Source: Paenibacillus albicereus
GTDB lineage: Bacteria; Bacillota; Bacilli; Paenibacillales; Paenibacillaceae
Direction: 5' to 3'
Assembly: GCF_012676905.1 (NCBI RefSeq)
Contig: NZ_CP051428.1
Span: 3,248,001 to 3,312,000 of the forward strand
DNA: 64,000 nt
The number at the start of each line of letters is the position of its first letter. The stretch's first letter is position 1. The notes under the pieces are model-generated. The model searched no databases and had not been told where the DNA came from. It worked only from the letters and a program-made list of their open reading frames with translations. Shown in pieces: positions 53,749 through 61,012 of this stretch. The position numbers and the translations under genes are program-made.

Positions 53749-53783
53749 AAAACGCCCCCCGATCCTTGGATCAGGGGGCGTTT
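53749..53783. terminator. Bidirectional terminator between helD upstream region and merR
   Basis: AAAACGCCCCC...GGGGGCGTTT with inner GATCC/GGATC stem; serves the minus-strand merR gene. Confidence 0.88.
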
Positions 53784-53789
53784 GGATTT

Positions 53790-54143
53790 CTAACGGCAAA
53801 AGGTCTGGAAGTTCGCCTTGCCCTCCAACACCTCTCTCAGCAAAGCTTTCGAAGCTTTCATTTGTTTTTCCATTTTCTGAATATGGATGATCTTATCCCT
53901 GACCAGCTCTTCCTTTTCTTCGGTGGAGCTTTCGCTGATAAGCAAGGACAATTCCTTGATCGTAAACCCCAAGGCAAGCAGCATTTTCAAATCCTGCAAA
54001 TAAGCCACCACGTCCTCGCGATACACGCGGTAATTATGCTCATCTCTCGAGATGAACGGCTCCGGAATCAACTCGTTGCGTTCGTAGAATCTCAGGGTGG
54101 ATATGGGCAGCCCCGTCAACCGGGACACTTCATTCGCTTTCAT
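53790..54143 (-). CDS. MerR-family regulator of the nitroreductase gene
   Basis: A 117-residue regulator. HTH reads KANEVSRLTGLPISTLRFYERNELIPEP, then a helical region and coiled coil. A single Cys (next to last residue) makes metal sensing unlikely. It is divergent from a nitroreductase gene and the promoter holds a GACATC GAG GATGTC palindrome. Less GC-rich than the neighbourhood, as is the nitroreductase gene, so the pair may have been acquired together. Confidence 0.85.
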   Translation of the reverse strand: MKANEVSRLTGLPISTLRFYERNELIPEPFISRDEHNYRVYREDVVAYLQDLKMLLALGFTIKELSLLISESSTEEKEELVRDKIIHIQKMEKQMKASKALLREVLEGKANFQTFCR

Positions 54144-54207
54144 CGCGCCATCCCTACTTCCCATCAAAATAATCGCTTGCTATAAACAAAGGTTCATCGT
54201 TCATCCT

Positions 54208-54236
54208 AGGATAACCAGAGACATCGAGGATGTCAA
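54208..54236 (-). promoter_or_regulatory. merR promoter with GACATC-GAG-GATGTC palindrome
   Basis: On the minus strand, TTGACA (54236-54231), 17-base spacer, TATCCT (54213-54208). The palindrome at 54220-54234 overlaps the -35. A promoter for the divergent nitroreductase gene must lie in the same 123 bases. Confidence 0.6.
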
Positions 54237-54266
54237 AACCACTGGTCGATCCAAAGGAGAGATTCC

Positions 54267-54905
54267 ATGCTGGAGCAAATTCGAAACAACGACTTCGTCG
54301 ACATTATTTCCGGCCGCCGGTCCGTACGATGGTATGAGGAAGAGGTCAAAATTGCGCAGGAAGAGCTGCGCGAGATCATTCAAGAAGCCAGCTTGGCTCC
54401 TTCTTCCGCCAATATACAGCCCTGGCGCGTTATCGTCGTAGCTTCCCCGGAAGGAAAGCAGAAGCTTCGTCCTCTGGTCCAGTTCAACACGCGGCAAAAT
54501 GATACCTCTGCGGCGATGCTCGTTATCTTGGGCGATACCCAGAGCGAACGATACGTGGAAGAGATTTACGATGCGGCTGTGGAACAAGGCAAAATGCCCA
54601 AGGAAGTGCGCGACAAGCAAGTCTCTCAAATCCAGAGCATGTTTCCTCATCTCTCCCAGGAACAAAAGATCGAAATCGCCAAGATCGATGCAAGCCTGTT
54701 CGCCATGCAGCTGATGCTGGTCGCGCGAGCCCACGGCTACGACACCAACCCGATGGCAGGCTTTGAACGCGATCAGGTCGTTGGCGCGTTCGACCTGGAT
54801 GCCGAACGGTACGTGCCGGTCATGATCCTCTCCATCGGGAAGGCGAAAGAGGAGGGCCATGAATCGGTGCGCTTGCCCAGCGAGCGTATCACGTTCTGGC
54901 GTTGA
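54267..54905 (+). CDS. Nitroreductase-family FMN protein
   Basis: A 212-residue oxidoreductase. FMN-binding GRRSVRWYEEE (RRS/T-x-R) starts the domain, with LAPSSANIQPWRVIVV as the second phosphate/FMN contact and the region YDTNPMAGFERD near the end. It resembles YdgI/YodC-type nitroreductases. RBS AAAGGAGAG precedes ATG. Controlled by the divergent MerR gene by inference. Confidence 0.9.
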   Translation: MLEQIRNNDFVDIISGRRSVRWYEEEVKIAQEELREIIQEASLAPSSANIQPWRVIVVASPEGKQKLRPLVQFNTRQNDTSAAMLVILGDTQSERYVEEIYDAAVEQGKMPKEVRDKQVSQIQSMFPHLSQEQKIEIAKIDASLFAMQLMLVARAHGYDTNPMAGFERDQVVGAFDLDAERYVPVMILSIGKAKEEGHESVRLPSERITFWR

Positions 54906-54918
54906 CGGAACGATCGAA

Positions 54919-54957
54919 AAAAGCCAAAGGCACCCCGTACCGGTGCCTTTGGCTTTT
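54919..54957. terminator. Bidirectional terminator between the nitroreductase and the sugar-acid operon
   Basis: AAAAGCCAAAGGCACC / GGTGCCTTTGGCTTTT with an 7-base loop; ends both convergent units. Confidence 0.94.
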
Positions 54958-55007
54958 GCCTGGAAAGGAGTGGAGCCGGCGTGGCCGACGGACGAAAAGC
55001 CGGCTCC

Positions 55008-55898
55008 CTACTCCGCCGTCATCCGGTTGCGCAGCGTGCCGAGCTTCTCGATCGCAATCTCCACGACATCGCCCGGCTGCAGGTACACCCGCCGCTCCGG
55101 AGGCAGGCCGAGCACGACGCCCTCCGGCGTGCCGGTGAGGATGATGTCGCCCGGCGACAGCGTCATATGCCGCGAGATGTAGCTGACGATCTCGTCGCAG
55201 CGGAAGATCATGTCCGACGTGCTCGACGACTGGCGCGTCTCTCCGTTCACGACGGCCGAGATCGCCAGCGCGTTCGGGTCGCCGACCTCGTCGGCCGTGA
55301 CCAGGTACGGGCCGAGCGGGCTGAACTTGTCGCAGGTCTTGCCGAGCAGCCACTGCGGCGTGCGCATCTGCAGGTCGCGGGCCGACAGGTCGTTGACGCA
55401 GCAATACCCGTACACATGGTCCAGAGCCTGCTCGCGCCCGACGTTCTTGGCGGTGCGGCCGATGACGACGACGAGCTCCGCCTCGTAGTCGACCTCCGAG
55501 CTGACGCGCGGCAGCGGGATGTCCTCGCCGTGGGCAGCCAGCGTATTGTTGAACTTGTTGAACAGGATCGGATAGGCCGGGATCGCCGCGTTCGTCTCCT
55601 CCGCATGCTTGCGGTAGTTGAGGCCCACGCAGATGATCTTGCCCGGAGCCGTCACGCACGGTCCGAGCTGCAGCGCGTCCTCGTCCAGCCACAGCTCCGC
55701 GTCGCCGTCCGCCTGGGCAGCCAGCGCCTCCAGCGTCCGCCGCGCTTCGTCTCCGCCCTCGATCGCGGCCCCGATCGTCATCGGCACCTGCCGCCCCTCG
55801 CCTCTTGTCGCGGCAGCAGCCGTCACGTCCAGCACTCCCTGCTCCGTACGCATGCCGAGCGCCAGCCGTCCTTCCCTGTGAAATGTCAGCAGCTTCAT
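55008..55898 (-). CDS. FAH-family hydrolase (probable 2,4-diketo-3-deoxy-sugar-acid hydrolase)
   Basis: A 296-residue fumarylacetoacetate hydrolase-fold enzyme. Metal ligands are in EVDYEAELVVVIG (two Glu) with the later Asp in VNDLSARDLQ; KTCDKFSPLGPYLV and LTGTPEGV complete the active site. In the non-phosphorylative L-fucose and L-rhamnose routes, members of this family split 2,4-diketo-3-deoxy-aldonates to pyruvate and lactate. It is the last gene of the operon, directly after the SDR that could make its substrate. Confidence 0.87.
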   Translation of the reverse strand: MKLLTFHREGRLALGMRTEQGVLDVTAAAATRGEGRQVPMTIGAAIEGGDEARRTLEALAAQADGDAELWLDEDALQLGPCVTAPGKIICVGLNYRKHAEETNAAIPAYPILFNKFNNTLAAHGEDIPLPRVSSEVDYEAELVVVIGRTAKNVGREQALDHVYGYCCVNDLSARDLQMRTPQWLLGKTCDKFSPLGPYLVTADEVGDPNALAISAVVNGETRQSSSTSDMIFRCDEIVSYISRHMTLSPGDIILTGTPEGVVLGLPPERRVYLQPGDVVEIAIEKLGTLRNRMTAE

Positions 55899-55955
55899 GA
55901 TGGCCGATTCCCCTTTCGCTTGCTTCGCTTGCTTTCTCTTGCCTTCGCTCGCCGT

Positions 55956-56729
55956 CTAGGCGTTCTTGCCGAATACGACGCCCCCGTCCAAATAAAGCGG
56001 CGAGCCCATCATGAACTTCGACTCGTCGGAGGCGAGGAACAGCGCGCCCTCGGCGACGTCCTCCGGCCGGCCGAGATCGCCGCTCAGCTGGCGGCTGCGG
56101 ATGCCGGCCAAGCCTTCCTCCAGGTCCTCGTACGATTCGCGCAAATACTTCTCCACGAACGGCGTCAGGATCGTGCCCGGCAGCAGCGCGTTCACGCGGA
56201 TGCCGTACGGCGCGTAGTCGACCTGCATCGACTTGGTAAGCGCAAGGATGGCGCCTTTGGTCGCGGCGTAGGAAGCCCGGCGGGCGAGGCCGATCTCGGC
56301 GATGCACGAGCTCATGTTGATGATGACGCCGCCGCGCCGCTCCATCATCGACGGCAGCGCCGCCCGGCTCGGCAGGTATGTGCCGCGGATGTTCACGTTG
56401 ATGACGCGATCCCAGGCGTCCGGCTCCACCTCGTGCAGCGCGCCGACGCCGCTGATGCCCGCGTTGTTGAAGAGCACGTCGATGCGGCCGTGCCGCGCGA
56501 GCGTCTGCTGCGCCATCGCCTCCGCCGAGGCGGGATCGGTGACGTCGCAGCCGACGGCGGATGCCTGGCCGCCCGCCTCGGCGATCAGGGCGACCGTTTC
56601 TTCGGCCGCCTCCACGTTGATGTCCGCGACGACGACGGCCGCCCCCTCCGAGGCGAAGCGCAGGGCGGAGCAGCGCCCGATGCCCGAGCCCGCTCCGGTT
56701 ATGAGCGCGATCTTGTCCTTCAGTCTCAT
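55956..56729 (-). CDS. SDR dehydrogenase (probable 2-keto-3-deoxy-sugar-acid 4-dehydrogenase)
   Basis: A 257-residue classical SDR. Motifs: TGAGSGIGR, NNAGISGVG, catalytic Ser in INMSSCIAEIG, and YAATK. The C-terminal LYLDGGVVFGKNA is usual for sugar-acid SDRs. In L-fucose/L-rhamnose pathways an SDR oxidises the 2-keto-3-deoxy acid at C4. ATG at 56729 follows AAGGAGG by 9 bases. Lies between the lactonase and the diketo-acid hydrolase. Confidence 0.87.
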   Translation of the reverse strand: MRLKDKIALITGAGSGIGRCSALRFASEGAAVVVADINVEAAEETVALIAEAGGQASAVGCDVTDPASAEAMAQQTLARHGRIDVLFNNAGISGVGALHEVEPDAWDRVINVNIRGTYLPSRAALPSMMERRGGVIINMSSCIAEIGLARRASYAATKGAILALTKSMQVDYAPYGIRVNALLPGTILTPFVEKYLRESYEDLEEGLAGIRSRQLSGDLGRPEDVAEGALFLASDESKFMMGSPLYLDGGVVFGKNA

Positions 56730-56851
56730 CGTCCGTTTCCTCCTTGTATAGCGCCTCCAGCGCATTTTTCCCGCTCGGCGGCCTTGCGTTCCCGCTCATG
56801 CGGCGGCAGGCCCGGATGAGCCCAAGTGAACCCCGCCTGCCCGCATGCAGC

Positions 56852-57718
56852 CTAGCGTGAAGCCCGCCCCCGCCAGCCGGACGCCACGCCGAGGCCATAC
56901 CAGCGCGCCGCATTGCCGCCGAACGCATCCCGCCGCTGCGCCTCGCTCCACGAAGCCGGCAGCAGCGTGCGCGCCAGCTCGGCGACCTCGCCGTACTCCG
57001 CCGCCGGCAGGCAGACCGGCCAGTCGCTGCCGAACAGGACGCGCTCCGGACCGAACCGCTCCAACGCTTCCTCCGCATGGGGCCGAACCGTCTCCGGGCT
57101 CCAGCCCGCGCCCGCTTCCGTAACGAGGCCGGACAGCTTGCAGGCGGTGCGCGGCCGCGCGGCCAGCTCGCGCAGGCCGTCGCTCCAGACGCGCCGACGG
57201 CTTCCGGCCGCCATGTCCGGCTTGCCGATGTGGTCGAGCACGGCGCGCAGCTCGGGCACCTGCTCCAGCGCTCGCGCGGCTGCCGCCATCTGCGGCGGCC
57301 GCACGAGCACGTCGAGCGTCAGTCCGCGCTCGCTCGCGGCGCGCAGCCCGCGGATGACGCGCGGACGCTCGATCCAGCGGTCGTCGGCCAGATCCTGCAG
57401 CATCGGCCGGATGCCGAGCAGATAGGGCGATGCCAGGAGCCTATCCAGCGTCTCCTCGACGCGCTCCTCTTCCAGATCGACCCAGCCGACCGCGCCGGCG
57501 AGCGTAGCCTCCCTTTCGCACAGGTCCAGCAGATATTCCGTCTCGGCCAACGTCGGCGCGGCCTGCACGACGATCGAGCGGAAGAAGCCCTCCCGAGCGA
57601 GCAGCGGAGCCAGCTCATCCGGCCCATAGTCGCGGTACAGCGGCCCCAGCTCCGGCGTCAGCCAGCCGTAGTCGCCGCGCGACAGCTTCCAATAATGCTG
57701 ATGCGCGTCGATGTTCAC
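56852..57718 (-). CDS. Amidohydrolase-2 family lactonase (L-fuconolactonase-like)
   Basis: A 288-residue metal-dependent hydrolase of the COG3618 type. N-terminal metal motif DAHQHYWKLSRGDYGWL, then VVQAAPTLAETEYLL, GIRPMLQD, LDHIGKP and LFGSDWPV (catalytic Asp). Such proteins open L-fucono- or L-rhamnono-lactones. GTG start at 57718 overlaps the fucU stop codon (GTGA). Confidence 0.87.
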   Translation of the reverse strand: MNIDAHQHYWKLSRGDYGWLTPELGPLYRDYGPDELAPLLAREGFFRSIVVQAAPTLAETEYLLDLCEREATLAGAVGWVDLEEERVEETLDRLLASPYLLGIRPMLQDLADDRWIERPRVIRGLRAASERGLTLDVLVRPPQMAAAARALEQVPELRAVLDHIGKPDMAAGSRRRVWSDGLRELAARPRTACKLSGLVTEAGAGWSPETVRPHAEEALERFGPERVLFGSDWPVCLPAAEYGEVAELARTLLPASWSEAQRRDAFGGNAARWYGLGVASGWRGRASR

Positions 57719-58146
57719 GTCCGCACCACGCCTTTCGTCAGGATGAGGTTGCCGTACGGGGCCGGCTCGCTCGTCGCGACGACGGCATAAGCCCGGCCCG
57801 CCCGCTCGTAAAAGGCGAACCGCTCCAGCTCGGCGATGCCGACCTCGCGCCGTTCATGGAGACGCAGCAGCTCCCGGTACCGCTCCCAGACAGCAGGCGC
57901 CGGCGGATCGCCGGGTACGGCCGCCATGACGGCGGCCGGCTGCGGCACGTACGTGTCCACCGGCAGCAGCGTCAGGATCGCCTCCAGCAGCTCCGGGATG
58001 CCGTGGCCGTCCGCCCGGATGAGCCGCGCGGCCGTCGACGCCGCCGGAAAGTTGGCGTCGGCGAGCACGAGCTCGTCGCCGTGGCCCATCGCCCGCAGCG
58101 CGGCGAGCAGCTCCGGCGAGAGCAGCGGCGAGATTCCCTTCAGCAT
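57715..58146 (-). CDS. fucU: L-fucose mutarotase FucU
   Basis: A 143-residue RbsD/FucU-fold enzyme that interconverts sugar anomers. It closely follows FucU: LKGISPLLSPELLAALRAMG then HGDELVLADANFP with the catalytic His, IRADG, LPVDTY, RFAFYERA with the second active-site residues, and YGNLILTKGV. The fit to FucU rather than RbsD points to L-fucose or a close stereo-relative. ATG overlaps the end of the dehydrogenase gene by 7 bases with GGAGGAGG ahead. Confidence 0.92.
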   Translation of the reverse strand: MLKGISPLLSPELLAALRAMGHGDELVLADANFPAASTAARLIRADGHGIPELLEAILTLLPVDTYVPQPAAVMAAVPGDPPAPAVWERYRELLRLHERREVGIAELERFAFYERAGRAYAVVATSEPAPYGNLILTKGVVRT

Positions 58147-59258
58147 GCCGCCTCCTCCTCTTCCTCCGCCGCGATCTCGCGCAGCGCGACCGGTCGGTCC
58201 TCGCTCATCGAGCGGTACGCCGCGAAGACGAGCTGCATCGTCTCGAGGTTGTCGCGCACGGAATGCTCCGGCTCGCGGTCCTCCTCGATCGCCCGCAGCA
58301 GCTCGCCCATCGTGCCGAGGAAGGCGTCGGGGAACCATTTGCCGTGCAGCGTCGGAACGAACCAATAATCGGGATGGAGGAGCCGCGAGTGGAACCGAAG
58401 CGTGTCCTCCCGTCCGACCGGATAGTCGTACAGCGAGCCGTTCGTGCCCTGGACGATGCCCTCCGTGCCCTCGAACCGGTACGTCGCGTGCCAGTCCTCC
58501 TCGCCGGCGATATGGTTGTGGTTGTCGTGGATGAGCGCGCGCCGCTCGCCGGGATAGCGCAGCGACAGCATCGTGCGCGTCTCGCCGACAGTGCGCTGGC
58601 CGGGGAAGCGGGCTCCGTCGGCGTAGATCGAGTCCGGCGTGCCGAACAGGAAGCGGATGCTGTCGAGGTAATGGATGCTGTGGTACATGACCTCCAGCGT
58701 CGGCATCTCCCGCAGCCAGCTCCACGCGGCGAAATCCTGGCGGACGTCGACCGAGATCGTCGCCTGCAGCGGCTCTCCGAGCCAGCCTCGGCTCAGGATC
58801 GCATGGCTGGCGCGGATGCCGGGCGACCAGCGCATCTGCTGGTTGACCGCGCCGCGCACGCCATGCTCCCGGCAAGCCCGCTCGATGGCCGCCGCCTCGC
58901 GGTAGCTTTCGGCGAGCGGCTTCTGGCAGAGCATGTGCTTGCCGGCGCGGGCCGCCTGCAGCGCGATCGCCGGCTGCGCCTTGGCGGGCACGGCGATGTC
59001 GACGACGCGCACGGCGGGATCGGCGAGCAGCGCCTCGAGCGAGCGATACACGCGGGGCAGGCCGAAGGCGGCAGCGAGCGCGGCGGCTCGCTCCTCCTCG
59101 AGATCGTAGATGCCGACGACGTTCAAGCCGCCTTGGCGGTAGGCGGGCAGATGGCAGGAGCCGACGATTTCGCCGGCTCCGATGATGGCGATGCCGGCAG
59201 AGCGGTCTTGCGGGAGCTTGGGCTTGTAGTCGAGCTCCAGATAGTCGATGGCGTTCAT
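58140..59258 (-). CDS. Gfo/Idh/MocA sugar dehydrogenase in the fucU operon
   Basis: A 372-residue NAD(P)-dependent oxidoreductase. The cofactor motif reads AIIGAGEIVGSCHLPAY and the substrate motif CQKPLAES (usual EKP with Gln for Glu). YHSIHYLDSIRFLFG holds the catalytic His. It ends with a run of Glu. In this operon it is the best candidate for oxidising the sugar at C1 to a lactone. RBS AAAGGAGGAG. Family certain; the step is inferred. Confidence 0.87.
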   Translation of the reverse strand: MNAIDYLELDYKPKLPQDRSAGIAIIGAGEIVGSCHLPAYRQGGLNVVGIYDLEEERAAALAAAFGLPRVYRSLEALLADPAVRVVDIAVPAKAQPAIALQAARAGKHMLCQKPLAESYREAAAIERACREHGVRGAVNQQMRWSPGIRASHAILSRGWLGEPLQATISVDVRQDFAAWSWLREMPTLEVMYHSIHYLDSIRFLFGTPDSIYADGARFPGQRTVGETRTMLSLRYPGERRALIHDNHNHIAGEEDWHATYRFEGTEGIVQGTNGSLYDYPVGREDTLRFHSRLLHPDYWFVPTLHGKWFPDAFLGTMGELLRAIEEDREPEHSVRDNLETMQLVFAAYRSMSEDRPVALREIAAEEEEEAAC

Positions 59259-59268
59259 AGCTCCTCCT

Positions 59269-60513
59269 TTACAGGCTCGGGCCGATGCGGTTGATGGAAA
59301 ATTCCTGATGCCCGAGTATCTCCGCCTTCGTGAGCTTTCCTGCCGCGACCTCGACGATCTCCTGCCAGATCCTCTCGCCGGCCGCCTCCACGTCGAGCGA
59401 CCCGTCCAGCATCGGGCTGACGTCGACGTCCATATTGTCCTCCATGAGCGAGAACGTCCTATCGTTGCCGGTAATCTTGACGACCGGGACGACGGCCGCG
59501 CCCGTCGGCGTGCCGCGGCCGGTCGTGAAGCAGACGATATGCGCGCCCGCCGCCGCCATGCCGGAGACGCATTCGATGTCGTTGCCGGGAGAGTCCATGA
59601 AATAGAGCCCGCCCTCCGGCAGCCGCTCGGCATACTCGGTCACGCCGAGAATCGGGGACGTGCCGCATTTGCTGATGCAGCCGAGCGATTTCTCCTCGAT
59701 CGTCGACAGTCCGCCGGCGATGTTGCCCGGGCTCGGATTGCCGCCGCGCATGTCGGCGCCCATCCGCTCCACCTCGCGCTCGAAGCGGCCGACGATCGCG
59801 TACAGCCGCTCCCGGACCGCCGGGTCCGGACAGCGCTCGGCGAGCACATGCTCGGCGCCGATGATTTCCGTCGTCTCGCCGATGACGACCGTGCCGCCTG
59901 CCCGGACGAGCGCATCGGCTGCGGCGCCTAGAGCCGGGTTGGACGCGAGCCCCGAGGTCGCGTCCGAGCCGCCGCATTTGACGCCGACCTTCAGCTTGGA
60001 CAGCGGCACCGGCACCTGCGGCTGGCGCATGAGGTCCGACTGCAGCTGCCGCGCCAGCTTCGCGCCGTGCTCGATCGCCTTCACCGATCCGCCGACGCTC
60101 TGGATGTCGAACCATTCGACAGGTTTACCGGTAACGCGGATCGCATCGGCCAGCTGCTGCGGGTCGACGACCTCGCAGCCGAGGCTGACGATGAGCACCG
60201 CGCCGACGTTCGGGTTGGCCCCCGTCCCCGCCAGCACGGCGAACGTGCGGTCCTTGTCCGCGCCGATCTGGCTGCAGCCGTGCGGATGCGGCACGGCGAC
60301 CGCCCCCGGCACGAGCTGCGCGATGCGGCTGCACACTTGATTCGAGCAGATGACGGTCGGGATGATAAGCAGATGATTGCGGATGCCGATATCGCCGTTC
60401 GCCCGCTCGTACGCCAGGATCGTCGAGGCTGACTGCTCTCCCGCCGGCGCTGCTCCTGCCTGTGCCTCGCCTGCTGTCTTTGCCGCTTGCGCTCCCTCGC
60501 CTGCTTCGCTCAT
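59269..60513 (-). CDS. UxaA-type sugar-acid dehydratase, large (C-terminal) subunit
   Basis: A 414-residue protein of the altronate/galactarate dehydratase family. After an Ala/Gly-rich leader of about 30 residues it shows YERANGDIGIRNHLLIIPTV, VPHPHGCSQIG, SLGCEVVD, KCGGSDATSGLASNPALG, and ISKCGTSPILGV. Conserved Cys residues (HGCSQ, LGCE, KCGGSD, SKCGT) suggest an iron-dependent site as in UxaA. It should remove water from an aldonate to give the 2-keto-3-deoxy acid. Pairs with the SAF subunit gene, overlapping by ATGA. Confidence 0.9.
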   Translation of the reverse strand: MSEAGEGAQAAKTAGEAQAGAAPAGEQSASTILAYERANGDIGIRNHLLIIPTVICSNQVCSRIAQLVPGAVAVPHPHGCSQIGADKDRTFAVLAGTGANPNVGAVLIVSLGCEVVDPQQLADAIRVTGKPVEWFDIQSVGGSVKAIEHGAKLARQLQSDLMRQPQVPVPLSKLKVGVKCGGSDATSGLASNPALGAAADALVRAGGTVVIGETTEIIGAEHVLAERCPDPAVRERLYAIVGRFEREVERMGADMRGGNPSPGNIAGGLSTIEEKSLGCISKCGTSPILGVTEYAERLPEGGLYFMDSPGNDIECVSGMAAAGAHIVCFTTGRGTPTGAAVVPVVKITGNDRTFSLMEDNMDVDVSPMLDGSLDVEAAGERIWQEIVEVAAGKLTKAEILGHQEFSINRIGPSL

Positions 60514-60848
60514 GCTTCTCCTCCTCCCGGTCTGCCCGAGGCGGCCTGGTCGCCGCGCCCGCGGATGCCCTCGATGTTGTGCACGTGCACATGGCATCCC
60601 GGCTCGATCGGGACGACGGCGCGGCCGATCACCTCGCCGTACTTGCGCACCTCTCCGCCCGCGCTCACCGCCGAGATCGCGATCTTGTGGCCGAACGCGA
60701 CCGGCTCCGTCAGGACGACGCTCCCCTCTCGCCCGCCGGCCTTGTACCGGATCGTCTCTCCGGCCGCCGCATCCCGCAGCGCGGTCGCGACATGATCGCG
60801 GACATCCATGACGATCGCGTCCGCTCCCGCTTCGAACGCATGCTCCAT
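60510..60848 (-). CDS. UxaA-type dehydratase, small SAF-domain subunit
   Basis: A 112-residue protein equal to the N-terminal SAF domain of altronate dehydratase. It contains DAIVMDVRDHVATAL, GHKIAISAVSAGGEVRKYGE and the metal-contact-like GCHVHVHNIEGIRGRG. In UxaA the two parts are fused; here they are separate genes overlapping by four bases. First gene of the operon, with AGGAGGAGG before ATG. Confidence 0.9.
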   Translation of the reverse strand: MEHAFEAGADAIVMDVRDHVATALRDAAAGETIRYKAGGREGSVVLTEPVAFGHKIAISAVSAGGEVRKYGEVIGRAVVPIEPGCHVHVHNIEGIRGRGDQAASGRPGGGEA

Positions 60849-60907
60849 GTCCTCGCCTCCTCCTAGCGCATGGCGGACGACGCAGGTCGGCCCGCCATGC
60901 CTTCCCT

Positions 60908-60931
60908 ATTTGAGTTATCGGTAACTCAAAT
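60908..60931. promoter_or_regulatory. LacI-type operator between the sugar-acid operon and lacI
   Basis: Perfect palindrome ATTTGAGTTA TCGG TAACTCAAAT (10-bp arms). It overlaps the -10 of the minus-strand operon promoter and lies about 80 bases upstream of lacI. Likely bound by the adjacent LacI protein. Confidence 0.85.
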
Positions 60932-60957
60932 GTAAGCGACTTCATGCTTGCTGTCAA
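60929..60957 (-). promoter_or_regulatory. Promoter of the sugar-acid operon
   Basis: On the minus strand, TTGACA (60957-60952), 17-base spacer, TACATT (60934-60929); the -10 abuts the operator palindrome. Confidence 0.75.
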
Positions 60958-61012
60958 TAGACCGCATTCGCTACAATGAGGGCAGCCTGGTCTTTGGAAA
61001 CGGAGGAGCTTC

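Noticed and set aside
54889-57078. 729-codon minus-strand frame across the FAH, SDR and lactonase genes
   Set aside because: Out-of-frame shadow; low-complexity Arg/Gly/Ala product, and the true frames show catalytic motifs.
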